Shown piece after piece: positions 24,093 through 32,679 of a stretch of DNA of 41,897 bases. Source of the DNA: Candidatus Saccharimonadota bacterium (GTDB lineage Bacteria > Patescibacteriota > Saccharimonadia > Saccharimonadales > Saccharimonadaceae); contig WRGU01000048.1 in NCBI GenBank assembly GCA_009787015.1, positions 1-41,897 on the forward strand, read 5' to 3'. A model generated the notes under the pieces. The model did no database searches. It was not told the origin of the DNA and saw only the letters and a program-made list of their open reading frames with translations. Every line of letters starts with the position of its first letter. Position 1 is the stretch's first letter. The translations under genes and the position numbers were made by a program.

Positions 24093-25381
24093 CTTCGTAA
24101 TACTCCTTTAATCCTGCTTAATATTTTATCAAATAGTTTGATCGGCAAATATAGTTTTCGGTTTACCGTTAATCCATGAACTTTTATGATGCCATCAAAC
24201 ATTGCCGTGATATCAGCAAGGTACAATTCCATTTCTAGCGGTTTCACCTCGCACAAAAGCTTGAAGAGGCTTTTATAATTACTCTCCAGATCGTACTTTT
24301 TGCAAACATTTTTTGATGCAACTCGCGCCTTGGCCTTCGCGGCTTCCATGTTGTCATACACGTATTTAATTCTGTCCGCCAGATCATCAGCGTCGCCTGC
24401 GTTATAAAAATAACCGTTTTTTTCATCGTCTATTATCTCGACAGAACCTCCGGCTTTCGCAGAAATAGTTGGCACACCTAACGCAATAGATTCAAGAGTC
24501 ACCAAGCCAAACGAATCAACAGATGAACACATCAGCGATATATCAGCATTTTTTGTATACAACAACGGCTCTTTTTTAAACCCAGTAAATTTCACCTGGC
24601 TATGTAAACCATTTTCCCTCACATACTTCTTTATGTCGTTATAGTATTCTCTATCTGATCTAGATCCGATCAGGTATAAGTTGGGGAACATATTACACTT
24701 CTTTAATCGTTCAATTGCTTTTACAGCATCGAGTTGATTTTTTATCCTCTGCACATTCCCAACTAGCACGATATTAAAACTATTATCATCAAACGGATTG
24801 TTGCCCTTGCTTCTTTCATCGATCTGCACTTTGTCTATCGACATAGGATAATTCACTAGCAACTTGTTTCTTAAATTATATTTTTCATAATTCAGTTTCG
24901 TCCACTCGGAATTGACAACTAATCCGACAGAAAGTTTGTCCATTATTTCTATAATGTGCTCTGCGGGCAATCTAGTCCGCCAAGCCCTTTTGTCGTCAAC
25001 CAGCTCATGAATCGAGCACACGTGCGGCACACCGCACACTTTCGAAGCATAAGCAAGCCATGGCATATCGATAGTGTATGTCATGGTTGCGTCAGGTTTA
25101 TTCTTCTCTATGATGTCAACTATCTTACTTATCGCCATTGCGTTCTCGGCCGTCGAAGCGTCGAACCCGCGTGCGTCTTGAATACCATGAATCCACCAAT
25201 CGCATGGCACTATATAGGTTTTTACATCTTTGTCTGCGAAATAATCACGAAAATTCCCGCCACCTCGGAATATTAAAATGGGATTCATACCTTTTTCTAT
25301 CATATGATCAATAAGCTGCACCGCCGCTCGATCCGCACCGCCCGTAATATTTTCCGATGGTAGCAATATCAAAATCTTCAA
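24089..25381 (-). CDS. Glycosyltransferase family 4
   Basis: The 430-residue product is GT-B: N-terminal Rossmann ILILLPSENITGGADRAAVQLIDHM, a hinge, then VLVGNVQRIKNQLDAVKAIERL and the donor-binding LMCSSVDSFGLVTLESIALGVPTISAKAGGSVEII (EX7E-type). It likely adds sugars retaining anomeric configuration in surface-polysaccharide assembly. The start codon appears to be TTG, with GGGGGTG upstream. Overlaps the next GT2 by 4 nt. Confidence 0.92.
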   Translation of the reverse strand: MKILILLPSENITGGADRAAVQLIDHMIEKGMNPILIFRGGGNFRDYFADKDVKTYIVPCDWWIHGIQDARGFDASTAENAMAISKIVDIIEKNKPDATMTYTIDMPWLAYASKVCGVPHVCSIHELVDDKRAWRTRLPAEHIIEIMDKLSVGLVVNSEWTKLNYEKYNLRNKLLVNYPMSIDKVQIDERSKGNNPFDDNSFNIVLVGNVQRIKNQLDAVKAIERLKKCNMFPNLYLIGSRSDREYYNDIKKYVRENGLHSQVKFTGFKKEPLLYTKNADISLMCSSVDSFGLVTLESIALGVPTISAKAGGSVEIIDDEKNGYFYNAGDADDLADRIKYVYDNMEAAKAKARVASKNVCKKYDLESNYKSLFKLLCEVKPLEMELYLADITAMFDGIIKVHGLTVNRKLYLPIKLFDKILSRIKGVLRR

Positions 25382-25418
25382 TTATCACCCCCTAACAGAA
25401 TTCTGCGTAATCTACGCT

Positions 25419-26336
25419 TCATTTAGTCTTCCTCCTTATTTTCTTAATCGGGCGCACAATGACAATAGCGATCTTGTACAAAAACGGTGTTTTTCTAATC
25501 ATATTGACTACGGGGGAAACCACACTCGACGCAATGTCCATAGCGCGATACTTCGCACCCGTGTTATACGGCACTATACCCTTTATTACATCACCGTCAC
25601 TGCCGGATAGCATTTTCCTAATCTTCCTGAAATTAGTATACCGCACCGCCTTTTTTTTAATGAAAGGAAACCGCTTCTTTATCATATTTTCGGGTTTAAG
25701 GTGTAATTCATCGGCGCAACGCACGGTGGTGGTGGTACAGATAGCGTCATACTTATACCCCGCCTTGTTTAGAATACCGGTAAGTTGCGTTTCATAACTT
25801 TGTATCACTTCTTTCACGTCTTTGTAATCTTTTACGTTTTTCCAGAAATTTTGAAATGCCGGCGATTCAATGACGGGTTTTTTGAACACCATGAAGTAAC
25901 TCTGTATGTGTTCCGGAATCGACCCGCCGTCAATCGGCATGCCATGTTTTTCGAATTTTCTAATCGTACCGCCCCAAAAATCGACATCTTTATTTTTCTC
26001 GAATTTTTCATAAATGGGGCGTATTGAAAACACCGGACCAAAACACGTATCATTCATTATGGTCAACTCGTCATATTTGGATAGTTTATCCCAACCAAAC
26101 TCGCTCATACCATCACGCCACGCCGCAAAATCAAAACCGGTGTTTTTGCGCTGTATGAATTTATCATATAGACCGTTCAGTTTCTCTTTGCCATCAACCG
26201 CAACTTTACTATTAGATATTAACACAACTTTATCGAATATTGGCTTCATCTGTTGTAGTTGATAAACGACATAATCATCAACCTTATTATATTTATTAAA
26301 GTGCACGTAAAAAAGAATTCCTTTTGTTCCGACCAT
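25419..26336 (-). CDS. Rhamnan-synthesis protein F (RgpF)-like glycosyltransferase
   Basis: The 305-residue product matches the RgpF-family pattern: ILFYVHFNKYNKVDDYVVYQLQQM, KVVLISNS, RKNTGFDFAAWRDGM, YDELTIMNDTCFGP, DFWGGT and IQSYFMVFKKPVI. RgpF proteins take part in rhamnose-containing wall polysaccharides, consistent with the rml genes here. The start at 26336 (IMVGTKG) is preferred because TAATG overlaps the upstream stop and GAGAGGA lies before it; a longer reading exists. Confidence 0.88.
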   Translation of the reverse strand: MVGTKGILFYVHFNKYNKVDDYVVYQLQQMKPIFDKVVLISNSKVAVDGKEKLNGLYDKFIQRKNTGFDFAAWRDGMSEFGWDKLSKYDELTIMNDTCFGPVFSIRPIYEKFEKNKDVDFWGGTIRKFEKHGMPIDGGSIPEHIQSYFMVFKKPVIESPAFQNFWKNVKDYKDVKEVIQSYETQLTGILNKAGYKYDAICTTTTVRCADELHLKPENMIKKRFPFIKKKAVRYTNFRKIRKMLSGSDGDVIKGIVPYNTGAKYRAMDIASSVVSPVVNMIRKTPFLYKIAIVIVRPIKKIRRKTK

Positions 26337-27307
26337 TATCTTTTTCCTCTCAAAAAACGGCATGGCGCAGAGATAAACTGACCGATTCTGTAACTTTTAG
26401 AACTTAGGATCGCGGTAATTATTTCGTCTTTTTCTTTATTGGCTCGCTCTAAATCGCGTGCATACTCGTTCAAATCATTAACCCCGCTCGCGATACAGTA
26501 AAATTCCTGTGCCCGTAATCTGTTAATATAATTCACATCAAAGTTAACACCGTACGTCCTGGCGACAAATTTCATAGCCATATCAAATAAATCTGTATAC
26601 GCCATCTTCTCGCCACATACATCAATCCGCCCAGTAAGCGCCTTGCTCATGGTTGAGTCGTGACCGACGCGATAGTTGTATAGAGTTTCGTCAATCACGG
26701 CTAATTTTTCTCCCGCCGCTACCAACAACTGCGGTATAATAAAATTATCTTCTAATATATTCGTTTTTACTACAGAATAGTCTACCGCGTCAAACAGATT
26801 CCTGCTAAACAATTTACATGGCGTCGTTTGTGCTAGTATGCGAGTTTCCGCCATGCGGTAATGTTCAAAGAAAAATTTTGCGTCATTTTCAACAATCTTG
26901 CTATTGTCGTGTATTCTTGCTTTAGGCTTATCTGTGGACATCCTCAAGCCGCAAAGGGCAACTTTAACGTTGTGTTCGATGATTGCGTTGTACATTTTTT
27001 CGACATAGGTTCTATCAACCGTATCGTCCGAGTCGACAAAACACACGTATTTGCTCCTGCTGGCGGCGACGCCGTTCTTTCGCGCCGTACTAGTTCCTTT
27101 ATTCTTCTGTTTAACAATCTTAACCCTTGGATCTCTTTTCTCATATTCGCGCAATATCTCATTACTTTTATCCGTCGACCCATCATTGACGCAAATTATT
27201 TCTATATCTTTGAACGTCTGCGCCAGCACCGAATCTAAACACTCGCCCAAAAATTTTTCCGAATTATAGATGGGGATTATGACGGAAACCAATGGCTCGT
27301 TCTTCAT
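26336..27307 (-). CDS. Glycosyltransferase family 2
   Basis: The 323-residue product begins VSVIIPIYNSEKFLGECLDSVLAQTFKDIEII and has the metal site YVCFVDSDDTVD. The C-terminus SSKSYRIGQFISAPCRFLRG is the short basic tail often closing such enzymes. It starts at ATGA overlapping the stop of the upstream AAA/DUF4143 gene, so its translation is coupled to a gene not obviously linked to glycan synthesis. Confidence 0.92.
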   Translation of the reverse strand: MKNEPLVSVIIPIYNSEKFLGECLDSVLAQTFKDIEIICVNDGSTDKSNEILREYEKRDPRVKIVKQKNKGTSTARKNGVAASRSKYVCFVDSDDTVDRTYVEKMYNAIIEHNVKVALCGLRMSTDKPKARIHDNSKIVENDAKFFFEHYRMAETRILAQTTPCKLFSRNLFDAVDYSVVKTNILEDNFIIPQLLVAAGEKLAVIDETLYNYRVGHDSTMSKALTGRIDVCGEKMAYTDLFDMAMKFVARTYGVNFDVNYINRLRAQEFYCIASGVNDLNEYARDLERANKEKDEIITAILSSKSYRIGQFISAPCRFLRGKR

Positions 27308-28509
27308 TTTGCCACCCCGCCCAGCAACCAATCAATCGCATTAACCTGTTTTATCCCATCAAAATTGTTATTTTCAGGATCGAGCGTCAATAAAAACTTC
27401 GGGTTATTATCGCCAAGTTTTTTAAGTGGAGTTAATTCTCGCGCCAATACACTTTCGTCTCTAACTGTTAATGCAACTTGGTAATATTCCACACTGCCAT
27501 CGGCGACCTTGACCATGAAATCGATTTCGTTGCTGTCGTTTTTTCCGACCCAAACATCATCGTATCGACGTTTTAATTCTAAAAATACGACATTTTCCAA
27601 AATTCGACCATAATCCGTCACAACGCTACCCGCGAGCAACGAACGAATGCCGACATCAACCAGATAATATTTAACCTGGGTTTTAAGGATTCTTTTTCCT
27701 TTGATATCGAAACGTTGCGCAGGATAGATCACAAAACTCTCCGCCAGTGCTGTTAAATACCTATCAATCGTAAAGCTCGACACAGGACGACCATTGCTCG
27801 TCAAATAATCGGAAATACCTTTGGCGGTCGTATAATTTCCGATGTTATCCATCAAATATTTCAATAAATCCGCCAAAATACTGTCGTTTTTGATATCGTA
27901 ACGCGCCACAACGTCCTTGTATACAACCGTGTCCAACACTGATTTAATGTATTCGCGCACCGATTCCGGATTTGTTTTGAAAAAATCGACTGCTTGCGGA
28001 AACGATCCGAATTCAATGTAGTTTTGATACGATACCGGTATATCCGGCTCTTCGAACGCCGATAGGTATTCAGAAAACGAATACGGCAGCATTTTAATCC
28101 GCACATATCGACCAGACAGATATGTCGCGAGATCCGAACTCAGAAAATATGCGTTCGATCCGGTTATATATAGATCAATATTTTCCCTCGTAAACAGACT
28201 GTCGACCATTTTTTGAAAATTCGGAATATTTTGAACCTCGTCGAGAAAAACGTAGTGCATTTGGTCGTTGGTTATTTTTGACATAATAAAATCGTGCGCC
28301 TTGACCGCGTCCAATAAATCCTGGTTCGCCATATCTTCAAAATTTAGGTAAATAATATGATCACCATCAACGCCACCGTTTTTGAGTTTATCAATAAAGA
28401 GTCTCAAGATCGTCGATTTGCCGCAACGGCGAATTCCGGTGATCACCTTGATTATTTGTTTGTCCCTATATTGATCGAGTTTATCCAAATATTTTGCACG
28501 ATTTATCAT
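27304..28509 (-). CDS. AAA family ATPase with DUF4143 domain
   Basis: The 401-residue product has an N-terminal AAA_14-type P-loop domain (Walker A GIRRCGKST, Walker B HYVFLDEVQN, sensor LYITGSNAYFLSSDLATYLSGR) and a C-terminal DUF4143 domain with a nuclease-like fold pattern (GRILENVVFLELKRRYDDVWVGKNDSNEIDFMVKVADGSVEYYQVALTV; compare E-x-DF). Such proteins are widespread in small genomes and mobile regions; function is not established. A strong leaderless promoter (28516-28544) drives it, and it overlaps the downstream GT2 gene by 4 nt, so it probably drives that part of the glycan cluster. Confidence 0.9.
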   Translation of the reverse strand: MINRAKYLDKLDQYRDKQIIKVITGIRRCGKSTILRLFIDKLKNGGVDGDHIIYLNFEDMANQDLLDAVKAHDFIMSKITNDQMHYVFLDEVQNIPNFQKMVDSLFTRENIDLYITGSNAYFLSSDLATYLSGRYVRIKMLPYSFSEYLSAFEEPDIPVSYQNYIEFGSFPQAVDFFKTNPESVREYIKSVLDTVVYKDVVARYDIKNDSILADLLKYLMDNIGNYTTAKGISDYLTSNGRPVSSFTIDRYLTALAESFVIYPAQRFDIKGKRILKTQVKYYLVDVGIRSLLAGSVVTDYGRILENVVFLELKRRYDDVWVGKNDSNEIDFMVKVADGSVEYYQVALTVRDESVLARELTPLKKLGDNNPKFLLTLDPENNNFDGIKQVNAIDWLLGGVAK

Positions 28510-28515
28510 GAAACC

Positions 28516-28544
28516 ATTTTACCGAATCGACATGTTTATGTCAA
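28516..28544 (-). promoter_or_regulatory. Consensus leaderless promoter of the AAA/DUF4143 gene
   Basis: Minus strand TTGACA at 28539-28544, 17 nt, TAAAAT at 28516-28521, GGTTTC, ATG at 28509. Confidence 0.8.
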
Positions 28545-28595
28545 GTTTTTTAAGTCCACTTAAAAAACTTTGGGGAATCGGAAGTTTTTTAAGTG
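28543..28595. repeat. 13-bp perfect palindrome and a third half-copy, upstream of the AAA/DUF4143 promoter
   Basis: AAGTTTTTTAAGT (28543-28555) and its inverse complement (28558-28570) are 2 nt apart. The half-site appears again as AAGTTTTTTAAGT near 28582. The dyad touches the -35 of the promoter, so it might be an operator. Confidence 0.7.
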
Positions 28596-28608
28596 AAAAT
28601 GGGTTTCC

Positions 28609-28646
28609 ATTATCAAAACTTATCAAAAATCGTAAGTTTTGATAAT
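28609..28646. repeat. 14-bp perfect hairpin, left copy of a flanking direct repeat
   Basis: ATTATCAAAACTTA and its inverse complement are separated by 10 nt. The right arm with loop (AAAAATCGTAAGTTTTGATAATAG) recurs in the same orientation near 29472-29495. Confidence 0.75.
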
Positions 28647-28683
28647 AGGAATGGGTGTTATCGCACAGTTCGCTCGCACTCTA

Positions 28684-28713
28684 TTGACACGCGATCATAA
28701 CGTATGATACAAT
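28684..28713 (+). promoter_or_regulatory. Promoter of the candidate structured RNA
   Basis: TTGACA at 28684-28689, 18 nt, TACAAT at 28708-28713 on the plus strand. No protein start follows. Confidence 0.7.
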
Positions 28714-28719
28714 CGAATC

Positions 28720-28799
28720 ACAAATGAAGCCAGTCCCGAACTGTCACCGGATGGTGTGCGTGTCTAGGACAACTAGAATAGGGGCTGGTTTCGGCTTTT
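28720..28799 (+). ncRNA. Candidate small structured RNA, about 80 nt
   Basis: Downstream of a good promoter, GAAGCCAGTCCC (28726-28737) pairs with GGGGCTGGTTTC (28781-28792) over 12 bp including two G-U pairs. It encloses two small hairpins: CACC-GGAT-GGTG (28745-28756) and TCTAG-GACAA-CTAGA (28763-28777), making a three-way junction. A CGGCTTTTA end could terminate it. No ORF is contained. It does not match tmRNA, SRP, RNase P or a riboswitch class that I know. It runs convergent to the DUF3800 gene and meets its stop codon. Confidence 0.55.
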
Positions 28800-29415
28800 A
28801 TTGGAAGTACCACAAATCATCTATGTGGTCTTTTATTATTCTCAAATAGTCACCACGATCTTTTTTGGTTTTGTCGGCTGATCGATGAATTGAACCGGCT
28901 ATAAGGTCGGCAAGTTGGATAAGCAAATTATTTCTAGAATCAACAAACCGAATGCGGGTAATTTTATGCCCGCCAACATTAACTTCTTTGCGCAGATAGG
29001 CTGCGGCAGACCGCTTATATTCGCGCCCAGCGTGCCCATCCAAACGGATATCAGCGTCCTTTAGGTCAGATTTCGCCAGCACCTGTTTGATTATATAGTT
29101 ATAAAACGATTCTTTTCTGGTTTTTAACTCTCGACTATAAATTTTTAACTTATCAACACATATAGCACGAACACGAAAATCGATGCGACAAACTTCCTCT
29201 AAAACCTCTTTGATTTTTAACTTGTTCGTTTTATTAAACTTGAACTCACTGCCTTCTTTCCAGCCGACCTTCTGCCGATACTTTTTCATTATCAGAGCCG
29301 CTTCTTCAGCTTCTAGTTTGTCGTTGAAAATTACGCAGGCAATAACAAAATGGCTGCTCGAACCTTTGTCTAACTTAAACCCAGGATCACCAGAATCATC
29401 TAGAAAAACCAACAT
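28798..29415 (-). CDS. DUF3800 protein
   Basis: The 205-residue product has the DUF3800 hallmarks: MLVFLDDSGDPGF at the N-terminus, FKFNKTN in the middle, LDGHAGREYKR, and the C-terminal IRFVDSRNNLLIQLADLIAGSIHR with the final Gln-x-x-Asp. This acidic layout is shared with RNase H-like folds and these proteins often occur with mobile or defence genes; activity is not established. It has an extended -10 (TGCTAAAAT) 6 nt before ATG. Together with the candidate RNA it is flanked by direct hairpin repeats. Confidence 0.88.
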   Translation of the reverse strand: MLVFLDDSGDPGFKLDKGSSSHFVIACVIFNDKLEAEEAALIMKKYRQKVGWKEGSEFKFNKTNKLKIKEVLEEVCRIDFRVRAICVDKLKIYSRELKTRKESFYNYIIKQVLAKSDLKDADIRLDGHAGREYKRSAAAYLRKEVNVGGHKITRIRFVDSRNNLLIQLADLIAGSIHRSADKTKKDRGDYLRIIKDHIDDLWYFQ

Positions 29416-29421
29416 GTGGAT

Positions 29422-29430
29422 ATTTTAGCA
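29422..29430 (-). promoter_or_regulatory. Extended -10, leaderless, of the DUF3800 gene
   Basis: Minus strand TGCTAAAAT, ATCCAC, ATG. No clear -35. Confidence 0.6.
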
Positions 29431-29451
29431 TAAAACTAAAATTGGAGGGAT

Positions 29452-29496
29452 TCCTATTACTAAAAGTAGCAAAAAATCGTAAGTTTTGATAATAGA
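29452..29496. repeat. Right copy of the flanking hairpin repeat
   Basis: CTATTACTAAAAGTA and TAAGTTTTGATAATAG form an imperfect hairpin with loop GCAAAAAATCG. Its right half matches the repeat at 28609-28648 in direct orientation over about 24 nt. Confidence 0.7.
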
Positions 29497-29521
29497 AAGG
29501 CGCAAAAAGCGGATTTATTTC

Positions 29522-31468
29522 TTATTCTCTGGTGATGATTTTCTTTAATTCTCGTAATGGTTTTGTGATTTTCCAGGATTTAGAATTAAGCATGTTGCCG
29601 ATTTGGGCATCCATCAAACGGAGTCTTGCGTATAAATCACCCACCTGATTGTTTATTGCATGACCTCTTTGCAACCACAGTATCAGCACTATTTGCATAC
29701 TTACTAGCCAGTTAATATATTCTTTGCTGAATTTCACTTTGCGCGGTTTCTGTTTGTCTATGTCCGCGAACAAATTTTTGACGACTACGTCTATCGAATA
29801 ATCCTTAACGGAGGTTTTGCGATGTTTTTTGTGAAATTCCAGCGCATTAAGATAGCCTTTTACTATTTCGTCCGAGATCACGCCAGCCTTTTTGCGACCG
29901 AAACCGCGTCCGGAGAAATTGCGGCGTTTGGCATCGTTAAAATTGTCCTCGTTGAGATAACCGCATCCGCCAAACCGACCGTAAATGTAAACTGGTACGC
30001 CGGACATTAGCGAGTAATTAACGTTTTTGCCGATCCCAATAATCAAATCGTATTCGTTATAGAACTCTGCGTCGACGTGGCGTGCATTGTTATTGTATGC
30101 ACCGATATAGTCGACTTTTATCGCTTGCGATTCCAGACTTTTTGATATTTCGAGTATTTCCAGCGACGGCTGACTGCTGCTGATCACGGCGATTTTTCTC
30201 AATTTTCCACAACGTTCCGGCAGGTTTTTGAATTCTTTTGGAACCGGATTACGATAATATCCCACCGAACACTTGCCAAAAATTCTTGTTAAATTATCTT
30301 CTGTTGCTTCGTCGGAAATAGACAATATTTTCGTTGCGATTTCTTTTTCGAAATCCGGCAAAAGTGGCGCATCGAGGGGAAAACCCACGAGCGATGACAT
30401 GTGCAAAAATATGAATTTTGGCAATTTTTTGGCTGAATTAATTTGCTTAATTATCGAAATTGGCAAAATATTAGCATTAACCCATATATAATCATACCTC
30501 TCAATTTCGAGCTGAACGTTACCCAATTTTTCTTCCTCGGTAGCCAGCACGTTAATATCGTCAGTTATAATTTTCCAATCATATTTTTCGCGGACATATT
30601 GCGCCAACGGACCATCAATATCATAACTAAACAGTTCTGTGTCCACGCCGAAATCGTTTAATTGTTCCGCCAACTCTATTACATTCATTTCGGCGCCGCC
30701 AAATGCCGCCAGGCTGAAACTGGTGATTAGGATTCTTTTGCCCTTGAGATTTGTATTGCGATCCCCCATAAAAGTGTCGGGCGTGTCGAATCGCGTTATA
30801 TTAAAAATCTCCTCGTCGATTTTATAGTCGCGATATACCGGTTTGTACATACGTCGAGACGGTACTTTTTTTAGTTTCATGCCAATTTCATCGTCCAAGT
30901 AGTCGTAGCCGGCGTCGCCGTTCCACTTGCTCTTTGGGTCAAGTTTTTTATAGAGTTCTTTGCGATGTTTGCGTAGTTCCGGTTTGATGTGTTTAAGGTG
31001 ATAGACGTTTAAGCCGGTTTTAATTCTTTTACAGTCGTCGTTTACGGGACATCGCGGCTCGTGTAGTTTAACATCGGGATACACATTGTCAGGAAAAACT
31101 GAAAAGATCATTTCTCGCTTTTTCTCTCCCCATATACCATCAATTCTATAACTCGTCGGGGTGTACATTTCGCGAAAATTGAATTCAAATGACACTCTCT
31201 GACCATAATATTTTTCTAACAACTTTCGTATTTTAACAGCGGATTTTTTTTCTAATCTCTCGTCGGGATCGATCACCAGTATATAGTCGGCGCCAGCCTG
31301 TTCGGCTTGGCGGTACATTTCGGCGCGATATTCCCCAGCACCTTTCAAGAATATTCCTTTTTCGTCAAATTTTATAATTACTTCGTCGGCTATGTCTTTG
31401 ATATTTTCTTTCAAATCATCCAGGTAATCCCCGTCGTATTTATATGACACGGTTGCGATGACTTTCAT
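29522..31468 (-). CDS. Two-domain glycosyltransferase (GT2-like plus GT4-like)
   Basis: The 648-residue product starts with a GT2-like domain (MKVIATVSYKYDGDYLDDLKEN; DYILVIDPDERL; residues 1-215) followed by a GT4-like half (KRILITSFSLAAFGGAEMNVIELAEQL; residues 240-560) with a weak donor site (SLMSGVPVYIYGRFGGCGYL). The tail SKSWKITKPLRELKK is typical of polysaccharide glycosyltransferases. It overlaps the wzt stop by 4 nt, so it belongs to the ABC-exporter operon. Fusion suggests two successive sugar additions; the GT4-half may be degenerate. Confidence 0.85.
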   Translation of the reverse strand: MKVIATVSYKYDGDYLDDLKENIKDIADEVIIKFDEKGIFLKGAGEYRAEMYRQAEQAGADYILVIDPDERLEKKSAVKIRKLLEKYYGQRVSFEFNFREMYTPTSYRIDGIWGEKKREMIFSVFPDNVYPDVKLHEPRCPVNDDCKRIKTGLNVYHLKHIKPELRKHRKELYKKLDPKSKWNGDAGYDYLDDEIGMKLKKVPSRRMYKPVYRDYKIDEEIFNITRFDTPDTFMGDRNTNLKGKRILITSFSLAAFGGAEMNVIELAEQLNDFGVDTELFSYDIDGPLAQYVREKYDWKIITDDINVLATEEEKLGNVQLEIERYDYIWVNANILPISIIKQINSAKKLPKFIFLHMSSLVGFPLDAPLLPDFEKEIATKILSISDEATEDNLTRIFGKCSVGYYRNPVPKEFKNLPERCGKLRKIAVISSSQPSLEILEISKSLESQAIKVDYIGAYNNNARHVDAEFYNEYDLIIGIGKNVNYSLMSGVPVYIYGRFGGCGYLNEDNFNDAKRRNFSGRGFGRKKAGVISDEIVKGYLNALEFHKKHRKTSVKDYSIDVVVKNLFADIDKQKPRKVKFSKEYINWLVSMQIVLILWLQRGHAINNQVGDLYARLRLMDAQIGNMLNSKSWKITKPLRELKKIITRE

Positions 31469-32679
31469 TGGATTACCTCGATCTTAACATCGGGATAGAA
31501 TAAACCGCTTGGACTATACTTAGCTTTATCCATACCAATAATCGAAAAGTTGCTTATACCATGATCCTGAATCAGAAATTTCGTGTATTCGCGAAACCCG
31601 ACGGCGACGTTCAAATAATATCCGCCTTCGGAAAAAACGTTTTGCACATCAAATCTGATCGTGTTTTTGCCCGCCTTTAAGCCAAATTGTTTCAATGACC
31701 TAGTCGACATGGACAAGGCGTCCTGTCCAAGTTGGTTGATGACATGGACTCCCATGACTAAATCTTCGTACTTTTGACCAGATTCAATATTAAATTCTAT
31801 TGAAAAGTCTTCGCGAAATTTTATAACTTTAGTCGTTCTTTCATCCTGTATGATATTTATCGACTTGATCATGACGTCGCTTATTTGATTTCCTATATTA
31901 CCGCCACTTGCGTCATTTTGCTTTTCCATAATATATTCATTTTGGAACATTTTACTGTATTGACTCGCAACCTTGTCGGGATTCCCGGAAGCAACAATTT
32001 GACCGTTCTCCAACATGATCGCTTTGTTACAGAACTGACGCACGGATTCCATTGAATGGGTTACAAGTATAACGGTCTTTGTCTGGTCTTTTTTTATACT
32101 GCCGAAATACTCATTACATTTCCTCTGAAACGCCTCATCCCCAACCGCCAGAACCTCGTCGAGTACTAGGATGTCGCCTTGTGCCTTGATGGCGACGGAG
32201 AATGCTAGGCGGACTTGCATACCGCTGGAATAGTTCTTTAATTTCTGATCCATGAAGTCGTGTAGTTCGGCGAAGTCGACGATTTCGTTGTACATGGCGT
32301 CAACTTCTGTGTTTGAGAATCCTAGCATTGCGCCGTTTAGGTAGACGTTTTCACGACCGGTTAATTCCGGGTTAAAGCCGACACCGAGTTCGATGAATGG
32401 TACGAGTGTCCCGTTGATTTTAATTTCACCATGATCAGGTGTGTAGATTTCTGATATTAGTTTTAGGAGCGTTGATTTGCCACTACCATTTCTACCGACA
32501 ATACCGAAGAAATCACCTTTTTCGACCGTAAAGGAAATATCTTTTAATACGTGTTGTTTTTTATAGCCTTTGATTCCTTTGATGCGGTTGATGAATGCTT
32601 GTTTGATGCCACTTGCGCGCTCGAGGGGGAGGTGGAAGGTTTTGGAGACATGGGAGAGGGTGACGGCGGGTTTGGTCAT
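31465..32679 (-). CDS. wzt: ABC polysaccharide exporter ATPase with C-terminal glycan-binding domain
   Basis: Wzt-type ATPase that powers export of finished glycan. The 404-residue product has Walker A GRNGSGKST, Q-loop region, signature NYSSGMQ, Walker B ILVLDEVLAVGD, and switch His VTHSME. Residues from about 260 form an extra beta-rich domain (VMIKSINIIQDERTTKVIKFREDF..) typical of Wzt proteins that read the glycan's terminal cap. The start has GGAGGATT upstream and overlaps the wzm stop (TAATG). Confidence 0.94.
   Translation of the reverse strand: MTKPAVTLSHVSKTFHLPLERASGIKQAFINRIKGIKGYKKQHVLKDISFTVEKGDFFGIVGRNGSGKSTLLKLISEIYTPDHGEIKINGTLVPFIELGVGFNPELTGRENVYLNGAMLGFSNTEVDAMYNEIVDFAELHDFMDQKLKNYSSGMQVRLAFSVAIKAQGDILVLDEVLAVGDEAFQRKCNEYFGSIKKDQTKTVILVTHSMESVRQFCNKAIMLENGQIVASGNPDKVASQYSKMFQNEYIMEKQNDASGGNIGNQISDVMIKSINIIQDERTTKVIKFREDFSIEFNIESGQKYEDLVMGVHVINQLGQDALSMSTRSLKQFGLKAGKNTIRFDVQNVFSEGGYYLNVAVGFREYTKFLIQDHGISNFSIIGMDKAKYSPSGLFYPDVKIEVIQ

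Noticed and set aside
28720-28799. Riboswitch for a downstream gene
   Set aside because: No plus-strand gene follows; the next gene is on the opposite strand.
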